DNA of 10,967 bases from Bacteriovoracaceae bacterium UBA2394 (GTDB taxonomy: Bacteria; Bdellovibrionota; UBA2394). The notes under the pieces are model-generated. The model was given only the letters and a program-made list of their open reading frames with translations. It did no database searches and was not told the origin of the DNA. This document shows positions 1 to 5,725 of this stretch, piece after piece. A program made the position numbers and the translations under genes. Location: the NCBI GenBank assembly GCA_002343335.1, contig DDSI01000073.1, positions 5,126-16,092 on the forward strand, written 5' to 3'. Positions within the stretch are counted from its first letter, which is position 1. Every line of letters begins with the position of its first letter.

Positions 1-471
1 GATGTCACCGAGAATATCTGAACCAGTCAGATCCACGTGGGAAAATCCCATTTCCAAAAAGAGGCAATAGAGATCTTGATCGAGCATCTCTGCCTTTGAA
101 AAATCGGTCGCCAAAAGGGAAATGAATCTTAGGAGCTCCTCACGATCAAGTCCTCGCTTAAATGCCAACATTCGGATCCCGTCTTGATAGAGTGCAAAAC
201 TAAGGGACGTTTTCTTCTCTTTGTTGGAATACACAACCTTTCGTTCAAAGATCATTTCGAAAGGCTTGATCTGAATTTCGATATCGTCCTGCTCGAGGAG
301 GGCGCGTTGAAGCGCTCCGAGCGTGTTTTCATAGACGCTTTCTAGAATTCCCTGGCCGGATGCATAGGCGTAGACGCGAGCCGCTCGGGCGGACTTCTCG
401 AGAGCATTGATGAAAATTTCTACGGCGTTTTTTTGCCCGACACTTTGGGCATTTGACGCAATTTCTTCCAC
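1..471 (-). CDS. Partial 5' end of an unnamed protein gene, possibly the N-terminal domain of a HEAT-repeat-type protein
   Basis: The minus strand stays open from a GTG at 471 to the left edge, giving 157 residues of an N-terminus; the rest lies outside the window. It begins VEEIASNAQSVGQKNAVEIF (GTG would be read as Met). It contains a helical stretch (INALEKSARAARVYAYASGQ), then FEMIFERKVVYSNKEKKTSL, then FALYQDGIRMLAFKRGLDRE ELL and LDQDLYCLFLEMGFSHVD. The order 'SAR..R.Y', 'VVY', 'LYxDGIRxLxFxxGLxxEEL' and 'DLxxLxxExxFxH' resembles, from memory, the N-terminal domain of uncharacterised myxobacterial and deltaproteobacterial proteins that continue into HEAT repeats. That assignment is an inference. 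No signal peptide or membrane segment is visible. A GGGGGAG run lies only 2 bases before the GTG, which is close for a ribosome binding site, so the start is uncertain. The gene is divergent from the hydrolase-like gene, with about 33 bases between starts. Confidence 0.6.
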   Translation of the reverse strand, partial: MEEIASNAQSVGQKNAVEIFINALEKSARAARVYAYASGQGILESVYENTLGALQRALLEQDDIEIQIKPFEMIFERKVVYSNKEKKTSLSFALYQDGIRMLAFKRGLDREELLRFISLLATDFSKAEMLDQDLYCLFLEMGFSHVDLTGSDILGDI

Positions 472-495
472 GGCTCCCCCACGTTTTAGTCTAAT
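467..495 (+). promoter_or_regulatory. Weak candidate promoter for the hydrolase-ArsA operon
   Basis: TCTAAT at 490-495 matches a sigma-70-type -10 box at five of six positions. TCCACG at 467-472, 17 bases upstream, matches the -35 consensus at only three. Transcription would begin close to 502, so a TTG start at 505 would be nearly leaderless, while the GTG at 544 or ATG at 574 would have a short leader. The segment lies between two divergent genes, where a promoter is expected. Found by eye only. Confidence 0.25.
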
Positions 496-504
496 GGAAA
501 ACCC

Positions 505-1377
505 TTGAGGTGGGCAGGCGGGGGCCGTATTCTGAGCTCCGACGTGGCCGTGATTTCCCTCACAATTCTTCAGATGTTGATAGGCATTTTCATTCTCGCT
601 CTTCTCTGCATCTTTTTCGTTGTCATATTGATGACTTGGGCATGGGCCCAGGATCAGGACGATCGAGATATAAGTCTTTCGGAAATTCTTTCCACCGCTG
701 CGATTGAATGGGGTTCGTATATTTTATTGCTCGCCGGAAGCATTCGCTCGCTCAAAATCCACCATGAAGCGCCGCCGATTGAATCTGAAATTAAGGATCT
801 CCATATGGCAGGGGCAGCGCGTCAGATTCCTATCATTTTGGTCCCTTCCCTGCATTCTGGAGCTTCCATTTTTCGGTCGCTCAAATGGAGACTGAAAGCA
901 AAATTTTATTCTTCCATTTGGCCGTTCTCCTTTCGCCCTTTCTTGTATCGTTCGAGTTTGTTGGAAGATGATCTTCAACAGTTCATCACGACCTGCTTAA
1001 AAAAAACACGCTCGAAATATTTTCGACTGATTAGCTTTGGATCCAGTCGGCCCATCGTATCTCGGGTCCTCAATTCCTCTCGAACCGGAGGACATTGCTT
1101 GCAATGGGTTTGTATTTCAGGAGCAGCCCTGCCCTCAAAGACTCAACGACTTCTTTCGACCCCTCGCTTTCGATCGGTCTACCATACTGCGCCGTACACC
1201 GAGCGCCCACCAGACCTTCTCATCGCTGGAACTCACGACGTTATCTGCTACCCCGAAACCATTTGGGGTGACACGAAAGCCAAACTTTCAGTCACGCCGG
1301 TAGGACATTATGCCGTCCTCATGCATTCAAAGACACTTCATGCCATCCTGGACCAATTTGGAGATGCGGAGTTGTGA
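505..1377 (+). CDS. Membrane-anchored alpha/beta-hydrolase-fold protein with degenerate active-site motifs
   Basis: The 290-residue protein has one strong hydrophobic segment at about residues 14-46, then a soluble domain. Its pattern fits an alpha/beta hydrolase related to lipases and esterases: a first strand and oxyanion-type loop (IPIILVPSLHSGASIF, 108-123), a possible nucleophile elbow (RLISFGSSRPIVSR, 174-187), a possible acid-residue loop (LLIAGTHDVICYPE, 238-251, D245) and a possible catalytic histidine loop (VTPVGHYAVLMH, 263-274, H268). The elbow reads FGSSR instead of GxSxG, so S180 or S181 may be the nucleophile or activity may be lost. The TTG at 505 has only a weak ribosome site; GTG 544 and ATG 574 are alternative starts, and all keep most of the membrane helix. 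The stop overlaps the start of the first ArsA-like gene by 4 bases (GTGA), which suggests translational coupling. Substrate unknown; fold assignment is by pattern recognition. Confidence 0.65.
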   Translation: MRWAGGGRILSSDVAVISLTILQMLIGIFILALLCIFFVVILMTWAWAQDQDDRDISLSEILSTAAIEWGSYILLLAGSIRSLKIHHEAPPIESEIKDLHMAGAARQIPIILVPSLHSGASIFRSLKWRLKAKFYSSIWPFSFRPFLYRSSLLEDDLQQFITTCLKKTRSKYFRLISFGSSRPIVSRVLNSSRTGGHCLQWVCISGAALPSKTQRLLSTPRFRSVYHTAPYTERPPDLLIAGTHDVICYPETIWGDTKAKLSVTPVGHYAVLMHSKTLHAILDQFGDAEL

Positions 1378-2126
1378 ATACGCTCACGCTCGTCACGGGA
1401 AAAGGAGGCGTCGGAAAAACACGCACGAGTCTTTTGCTGGCAGAAGCCGATTCCCGCGCCTGCCTCACAGAAACAGCTCCCGGACTTCAGGAAGAAGCCC
1501 AGAATTTGGGTCTGAAGCCGAAACCTATCCTTCGATTTGAGCGCTCGGACCTTTATGAAGACTTCTTAGCTTCGGCTTTAAAATTTCCTCCTCTGGCGAA
1601 ATGGCTCATGAAGGCGCCCCTATTTCATTCTCTTTTGCAACTGGCGCCTAATCTCCAGGAGTTACTGACATTTTCCAAATGGCTAGAACTCGCCGAAGAG
1701 CAACCCCTCGTGGTGGATGCACCAGCGACGGGTCACTTTCTCGCTTACTTTCAGGCCATTCATGCCGCTCGAAATATTTTTGATGGCGGCACGTTGAAGG
1801 CGCTCGCCGATCGCGCGCACAAGTATTTGGATTCGGCTGAATCGATTGAAATTGTTATCGTCGCTTTGCCGGAACATTCCGCTCTCGAGGAGATGAAGCA
1901 AATCGAAGAGGGCGTGTTAAAGCTTTATCCGCATTTGAAAATACGGCGCATCTTAAATCGCCTCCATTTAAAACCGGAAACCACTCTCGCTCTGCCGCCC
2001 AATTTGAAATTATTGGCAGAAGAACGCCCAAAGCGCGAACAACAGCGCGCTCAAGATTTCAATCGTCCTTTTGAGAAAGTGATCGCCTTTGGAGATAGGG
2101 CACTGTCGAAGGCGAGTCCGTCATGA
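1374..2126 (+). CDS. ArsA/GET3-family ATPase with complete deviant Walker A motif
   Basis: The 250-residue cytoplasmic P-loop protein is an ArsA-like member of the SIMIBI NTPase class. It opens with a deviant Walker A motif, GKGGVGKT (9-16), including signature lysine K10, which in ArsA, GET3 and MinD reaches across the dimer to the partner's nucleotide. VVDAPATGH (113-121) corresponds to the DTAPTGH switch II motif of ArsA. VIVALPEHSALEE (161-173) fits the strand and helix that follow it in the family. At 250 residues it is shorter than single-domain ArsA/GET3 proteins (about 300-340). No metal-binding cysteines typical of arsenite pumps are evident, and no arsR, arsB or arsC lies in the window, so arsenite export is unlikely. 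The GTG start overlaps the upstream stop, and the stop overlaps the next start by 4 bases. The client or substrate is unknown; membrane-protein handling or regulation is only an analogy with GET3. Confidence 0.82.
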   Translation: MNTLTLVTGKGGVGKTRTSLLLAEADSRACLTETAPGLQEEAQNLGLKPKPILRFERSDLYEDFLASALKFPPLAKWLMKAPLFHSLLQLAPNLQELLTFSKWLELAEEQPLVVDAPATGHFLAYFQAIHAARNIFDGGTLKALADRAHKYLDSAESIEIVIVALPEHSALEEMKQIEEGVLKLYPHLKIRRILNRLHLKPETTLALPPNLKLLAEERPKREQQRAQDFNRPFEKVIAFGDRALSKASPS

Positions 2127-3154
2127 CTCGAGTGACTTTCATTTGGGGGCCGGGAGGCGTAGGAAAATCGCACGTGAGTGTGCGGCGAGCTTTTGAGTCG
2201 ACGAACGCTCAGCAAACTACGCTATTGATGACGCTAGATCCATCGCTTCGAGTGTTGGATCTCCTAGGACTGCCCCATGCCAGCCCGGAAAAGGATAGTA
2301 ATGCCGTCGAAGTGACCCTGGCGAAACAGACCTTTCATGTAAGACGCGTAGACGTTTGGAAAGTCTTTGAACAGTTGGAGAAGCGGAAGCCCGCCAGCCC
2401 TCGGGTGCGTGTGTTTTTTGAGCAAATGGTGAGGGGGATGCAGGAATTTCGAGATTACTTAAGCCTCCTGCAGTTAGCCGATGAAGTTTCTCGAGGTCGC
2501 TATCAACATATCATCGTCGATACACCTCCTTTTCAAGATGCAGAAGGACTGCATCGATCTATGACAAACCTGCGTGATTTTTTCGAAAAGGCTCTTGTGC
2601 AATTAGCAATGAAGTCGACCTCGATGCCTTGGGTACAAACGACCGTGAAGAAAATCTTTGATTTCACGCGCGTGTTTGTTGGAAAGACGGCGTCGGCTCA
2701 GGTCTTTGAATTTATCGAATGGCTTTCCGAGCACCATGAACGATTTAAATCGGCTGCTCAAACGCTCGAAAAACTCGTCTTTTCTGAAAATTCGAATCAC
2801 GACTTTGTAGTCACTCCCGAATCCAGTCGAATTTTTTTGGAATCCACGGCTCACATTTTTGCGGACAAGATTTCTCCTACATTCTTCGTGAATCGCTCTG
2901 CCCACGGACTTGTTTTGCCCGAAGGCGAGTCGAGCTTTCATCGCGAAATCCGGATGCTGCAAGAGCGAGAGTTGAAACTTCTAAAGGAGATCGATCATTT
3001 TTATCCAAAATATCACCTTGAGCGTATTCCCATTCTGTTTATGGGAGACGATACGATCGAAGAAATGGAACTTTTTGTGCAAGCGTCGATGGCAACCTAC
3101 CAGGAGCTTCCGGAACCTTCGTCGTCGCTAACGGGTAATAAAACTCCACGGTAA
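2123..3154 (+). CDS. Second ArsA-family ATPase, lacking the signature lysine
   Basis: The 343-residue protein is another ArsA-like P-loop ATPase. Its Walker A motif is GPGGVGKS (9-16): the phosphate-binding K15 and S16 are present, but proline replaces the signature lysine at position 10. LLMTLDPS (34-41) fits the family's switch I region, IIVDTPP (130-136) the switch II strand, VVTPESSRIFLEST (229-242) the strand-helix after it, and FFVNRS (254-259) the late strand that carries the base-contacting asparagine. The middle (about 137-225) is the helical client-binding region and lacks cysteine ligands. Similar proteins with GSGGVGKT and DTPP motifs are known to me from myxobacteria, without an assigned role. 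Starting ATG overlaps the preceding stop by 4 bases, so the two ATPases are probably made together and may pair. Its 3' end overlaps the convergent radical SAM gene by 27 bases, and no terminator separates them. Confidence 0.8.
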   Translation: MTRVTFIWGPGGVGKSHVSVRRAFESTNAQQTTLLMTLDPSLRVLDLLGLPHASPEKDSNAVEVTLAKQTFHVRRVDVWKVFEQLEKRKPASPRVRVFFEQMVRGMQEFRDYLSLLQLADEVSRGRYQHIIVDTPPFQDAEGLHRSMTNLRDFFEKALVQLAMKSTSMPWVQTTVKKIFDFTRVFVGKTASAQVFEFIEWLSEHHERFKSAAQTLEKLVFSENSNHDFVVTPESSRIFLESTAHIFADKISPTFFVNRSAHGLVLPEGESSFHREIRMLQERELKLLKEIDHFYPKYHLERIPILFMGDDTIEEMELFVQASMATYQELPEPSSSLTGNKTPR

Positions 3155-4717
3155 GCGCTCCCCTACAGACTTTGCGCGATAAACTGTATTTTCAACCATC
3201 TCTGAATGGCGCGCGAGCGCAGAGCGCCAGTCATCGCCCGCTTCGTGGCAATCGATCAGAAACTCAGCAGTCTCTGGCCCCCCAACACTGAGGAGCGACT
3301 GCAGCTGAGCGGTATCCCAGCCTTCGTGATTAATATGAAGATGCTTGAGTCCTTCCACTTCGCGCATCAGAATTTCAAACCGAGCCTGAAGTTCCTCCGC
3401 TCGCACATGAGCGCAAGACTCAAAAGGAGTGGTGGGTTTGGGGATCCACGGATTCAAACTCACGGAGAGCGTTCCAATTTGGCCCCGGGCTTTACTGACT
3501 TTTACAAATGTTTCGTGAATACGTTTGACCCATTGAGCGAGGTAAAGCACGTCTTCACGCGTCTCGGTCGGTAGGCCGATGATAAAATAGAATTTTAGAT
3601 TTTTCACGCCGCTAAGGAGAGCGGTTTCAACAACGTGATTCACCGAATCTTCGCTCGTCTTTTTATGAATGATTTCTTGAAGGCGCGGGCTAGCCGTTTC
3701 GAGTGCGAGCGTGAGCGTGCGCTGTTTCGAATAGACGAGAAGTTCGACAAGTTTTTTATTGATCGCTTCCACGCGAAGCGACGAAAGCGAGATTTCACCG
3801 CCCTTGTCCACAATGTAAGCGCACATATCGAGAAGCTCCGGATGATCCGAAAGCGCCGCGCCCAGTAATCCAATTCGTCCCACACGCTCAATGCCTTCAT
3901 CGAAGGCGGAACGCAAAAAGCTCAGACGTCGAAATCGCGTGCTCGCTTCCGTATAACTCACTGAACAGAACCGACAGCGCTGTGGGCAACCCCGCGACAC
4001 CTCGACGGTGTAGAGGTCAGAAAATTCGGTATGCGACGTGACGATTTCGGTTTTCGTAAGATAGCTATTCAGAAATTTAATCGTTCGACGCGGAACAGGC
4101 CTTTCCGGATAATCGCCTTGCAATGACGGCGCAAATGTCCCTGGAATTTCAAGCAAAGCTTCTAGCTGACGCTCCCGATGATGCCGCAAAAAGGGAGACG
4201 CTCGTAGGGTCCGCGCAATTTCAAATACTAAATCTTCGCCGTCGCCGAATGCAAAGAGATCGACAAAACGTTCCATGGGGCACGGATTCATTGAAGGAGC
4301 TGCTCCCCCCATAATGACCAATGGGTCGTCGTCGCTGCGATCTGCACTCCTCAATGCCAGGCCTGCATTTTTTAAAATCCGAAGCACGTGGATGGCATCA
4401 TTTTCAAAGCTGAGGGTGAAGGCGAGAACATCAAAATCTCGCAGTGGCCGATCACTTTCAAAGCTGCGAATTTCTCCACCGGCCTCAGGCAAAAACGCGC
4501 GCTCGCATACGACTTCATCCATGTCATTCCAAAGGCCATAGATCTGCTGGAAGCCTAAGTTGCTCATGCCCACGTAATAAGTGTGCGGATAAATGAGGCA
4601 AATTTTGAGGCGGCCGCGCCAAGATTTAGTCCGCGTTCCGTCTTCAACGATGCGGTGAGAGCCCAACTTTCCATGGGTTGAAAGAGTTTGAACCGTTGAC
4701 TTCAGACGCGCTCGCAC
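3128..4717 (-). CDS. Cobalamin-binding-domain/radical SAM protein (TIGR03960-like)
   Basis: The 529-residue protein has an N-terminal B12-binding-like Rossmann region (about 37-170), with the family-typical stretches YYVGMSNLGFQQIY (47-60), VLAFTLSFEND (97-107), IMGGAAPSMNPCP (135-147) and FAFGDGED (155-162). A radical SAM core follows. Its iron-sulfur motif is RGCPQRCRFC (242-251), with C244, C248 and C251 as the CxxxCxxC cluster ligands. LALETASPRL (337-346) and FYFIIGLPTET (376-386) are later strands of the partial TIM barrel. From memory it matches the family described as a B12-binding/radical SAM domain fused or adjacent to a DUF2344-type domain (TIGR03960/TIGR03936). No such partner is present here, and no DxHxxGD-type cobalamin histidine motif is obvious. 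It starts at GTG 4717, just after an in-frame stop, without a strong ribosome site; TTG codons downstream are alternatives. The reaction is unknown. Confidence 0.85.
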   Translation of the reverse strand: MRARLKSTVQTLSTHGKLGSHRIVEDGTRTKSWRGRLKICLIYPHTYYVGMSNLGFQQIYGLWNDMDEVVCERAFLPEAGGEIRSFESDRPLRDFDVLAFTLSFENDAIHVLRILKNAGLALRSADRSDDDPLVIMGGAAPSMNPCPMERFVDLFAFGDGEDLVFEIARTLRASPFLRHHRERQLEALLEIPGTFAPSLQGDYPERPVPRRTIKFLNSYLTKTEIVTSHTEFSDLYTVEVSRGCPQRCRFCSVSYTEASTRFRRLSFLRSAFDEGIERVGRIGLLGAALSDHPELLDMCAYIVDKGGEISLSSLRVEAINKKLVELLVYSKQRTLTLALETASPRLQEIIHKKTSEDSVNHVVETALLSGVKNLKFYFIIGLPTETREDVLYLAQWVKRIHETFVKVSKARGQIGTLSVSLNPWIPKPTTPFESCAHVRAEELQARFEILMREVEGLKHLHINHEGWDTAQLQSLLSVGGPETAEFLIDCHEAGDDWRSALARHSEMVENTVYRAKSVGERLPWSFITR

Positions 4718-4730
4718 GTCAGCGTATTAG
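4701..4730 (+). promoter_or_regulatory. Weak candidate promoter for the four-helix membrane protein
   Basis: TTCAGA at 4701-4706 (four of six -35 matches) and TATTAG at 4725-4730 (four of six -10 matches) are 18 bases apart. They would start transcription about 30 bases before the ATG at 4769. The site overlaps the 5' end of the divergent radical SAM gene. Seen by eye and uncertain. Confidence 0.2.
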
Positions 4731-4768
4731 CACTCCACGGAGTATTTAAAGAAGAGAGGATTTATTTT

Positions 4769-5209
4769 ATGTCTAGAAAGCGCTTTTGGTGGTCCGTCGT
4801 AGCTGTATGGGCGGTCATCGCCGTAACCGATTGGCTATTTCACGGAGTTTGGCTCCAACCTTGGTACGCGGAAACGCCTCAGCTTTGGAGAACGCAGGAA
4901 GAGATGCAAGGAATGATGCCCTGGCTCTGGTTTGGAACTGCGATCTACGCCTGGGCATTCGTTTGGATTTATTCCAAGGGGATTTCTAAAGATAATCAGT
5001 GGATCCAGGCCTTTCGCTACGGCCTAGCCATTTTGCTGGTCGCAAAGGTACCAGAGCAAATTGGACTCTGGGCGACCGCTCCTTATTCGACTGGACTCGT
5101 CTGGCGATGGTTTTTGGTGGCGTCGGTGCAGGCCTTTTTGGCGGCATTTGTGATGACTTGGACTTTCAAGCCTTCTGAGGTTTGGAAAGCCACCCGGGCG
5201 AAGAACTAA
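4769..5209 (+). CDS. Tryptophan-rich four-helix membrane protein of unknown function
   Basis: The 146-residue protein has four predicted membrane segments, at about residues 7-27, 51-69, 82-103 and 108-132, with a short basic N-terminus (MSRKR) and a basic C-terminus. It contains 17 tryptophans, nearly 12 percent of residues, many near segment ends where they would sit at the membrane interface. The DWLFHGVWLQPWY stretch (21-33) after the first helix is the most distinctive motif. I do not recognise a named family; a distant relation to small DUF1761-like membrane proteins is possible but unverified. The ATG is well supported by GAGAGGA about 8 bases upstream. The gene stands alone, divergent from the radical SAM gene and convergent with the small secreted-peptide gene, with a shared terminator between the 3' ends. 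Confidence 0.8.
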   Translation: MSRKRFWWSVVAVWAVIAVTDWLFHGVWLQPWYAETPQLWRTQEEMQGMMPWLWFGTAIYAWAFVWIYSKGISKDNQWIQAFRYGLAILLVAKVPEQIGLWATAPYSTGLVWRWFLVASVQAFLAAFVMTWTFKPSEVWKATRAKN

Positions 5210-5243
5210 GTTTAGATTTTTGCGCACCTGCCCGCTCGAAGAA

Positions 5244-5267
5244 AGAGGCCCAACAAGAGAGGCCCAA
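5244..5267 (+). repeat. Short tandem direct repeat, two copies of AGAGGCCCAA
   Basis: AGAGGCCCAA occurs at 5244-5253 and again at 5258-5267, a 14-base period, just before the bidirectional terminator. Flanking bases also partly match (AAAGAGG and AGAGAGG). Seen directly. It may be a chance duplication in the 3' untranslated region. Confidence 0.5.
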
Positions 5268-5305
5268 AAAAAAAGGAGACCTTTTAAAGTCTCCTTTTCC
5301 TTTTT
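5266..5305. terminator. Bidirectional intrinsic terminator between two convergent genes
   Basis: AAAAGGAGAC (5271-5280) and GTCTCCTTTT (5289-5298) form a 10-base-pair perfect stem around an 8-base loop. On the plus strand the stem runs into TTTTCCTTTTT (5295-5305), serving the four-helix membrane protein gene that ends at 5209. On the minus strand the run of nine A at 5266-5274 becomes a U-tract, serving the small secreted-peptide gene that ends at 5340. Confidence 0.85.
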
Positions 5306-5339
5306 AGATCCAATTTCTCTGCCGACACGATCAGTGCAA

Positions 5340-5534
5340 TTAGCACTGGGAATGATCTTGAGCAGAGTGAGCTAGAACGGGGCTACGATCACCAGCGCCA
5401 TTGAGTTCCGGGCTGCCACCGCGAGTGCCCGCAAGCGAATCCGAATGGACCTTTCCATTTAAAGGAGCGGGGCCATTGTCTACCGAGAACATCGGGAGTG
5501 CAGCGGTAAGTAAAAGAGCAAAAATAATTTTCAT
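5340..5534 (-). CDS. Small secreted peptide with N-terminal signal sequence
   Basis: The 64-residue protein begins MKIIFALLLTAALPMFSVDN: a lysine followed by a hydrophobic core that fits a Sec signal peptide, probably cut near residues 17-20. The mature part (about 45 residues) is hydrophilic, rich in Gly, Ser, Pro, Asp and Asn. It contains LNG twice (25-27 and 44-46) and ends in its only cysteine (HSQC). That cysteine is at the C-terminus, so it is not a lipobox. AAAGG lies 9 bases before this ATG and only 3 bases before another in-frame ATG at 5540, so 5534 is the better start; a longer form from a TTG at 5594 is open but lacks support. It lies downstream of ftsZ beyond a large hairpin and ends at a good terminator, so it may be its own transcript. 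No family recognised. A periplasmic or exported role is inferred from the signal sequence alone. Confidence 0.6.
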   Translation of the reverse strand: MKIIFALLLTAALPMFSVDNGPAPLNGKVHSDSLAGTRGGSPELNGAGDRSPVLAHSAQDHSQC

Positions 5535-5606
5535 ATGCATAGGCCTTTCTGTTTCCTGAGATTGAAACCTTTGGAAGCAAGGAGGCGTTCCCAAAGAACG
5601 AAAAGC

Positions 5607-5635
5607 TATCTAGCAAAAGGCGGAAAGCCGCACAA
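5607..5635 (-). promoter_or_regulatory. Very weak candidate promoter for the small secreted peptide
   Basis: On the minus strand TTGTGC (5635-5630) and TAGATA (5612-5607) are separated by 17 bases. Each box matches its sigma-70 consensus at only about three positions. Transcription would start some 65 bases before the ATG. The case rests mainly on the need for a promoter after the ftsZ hairpin. Confidence 0.15.
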
Positions 5636-5662
5636 GCCACCGCCACCTCTATTTTTCAGTTA

Positions 5663-5725
5663 TTTATTCGTGGGCGTACCCGGGTCCTTTTGGCTGTTTA
5701 GGACCCCGGGACGCCCACGAATAAA
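5663..5725 (-). terminator. Large near-perfect hairpin directly after the ftsZ stop codon
   Basis: Two 25-base arms, 5663-5687 and 5701-5725, are complementary except for two mismatches, with a 13-base loop (5688-5700). The outer 15 pairs (TTTATTCGTGGGCGT against its complement) are perfect, and the inner part is GC-rich (CCCGGGTCC-like). The element touches the last base of the ftsZ stop codon. Reading along the ftsZ transcript, the bases after the stem are TAACTGAAAAATAG, so no U-tract follows as in a standard intrinsic terminator. It could end transcription inefficiently, protect the ftsZ mRNA 3' end, or be a REP-like palindrome. The structure is directly visible; its function is inferred. 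Confidence 0.7.

Noticed and set aside
2603..2962. Minus-strand open frame of 119 codons opposite the second ArsA-like gene
   Set aside because: Shadow of a supported gene; no recognisable protein features.
1374..3154. Arsenite resistance (ars) operon
   Set aside because: ArsA-like ATPases alone are not evidence of arsenic export. No arsB, arsC, arsR or arsD gene and no metal-binding cysteine cluster is visible.
3206..3574. Plus-strand open frame of 122 codons just after the second ArsA-like gene
   Set aside because: It is antisense to the radical SAM coding region, which has clear motifs. It could look like a fourth operon gene, but no domain or ribosome site supports it.
5586..5600. Small hairpin CGTTC-CCAAA-GAACG in the leader of the secreted-peptide gene
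   Set aside because: A five-pair stem is expected by chance at this frequency, and no regulatory context supports it.
5389..5646. Minus-strand open frame of 85 codons overlapping the small secreted-peptide gene
   Set aside because: It is in another frame of the same strand. The competing frame has a clean signal sequence and a ribosome site, while this one has neither.
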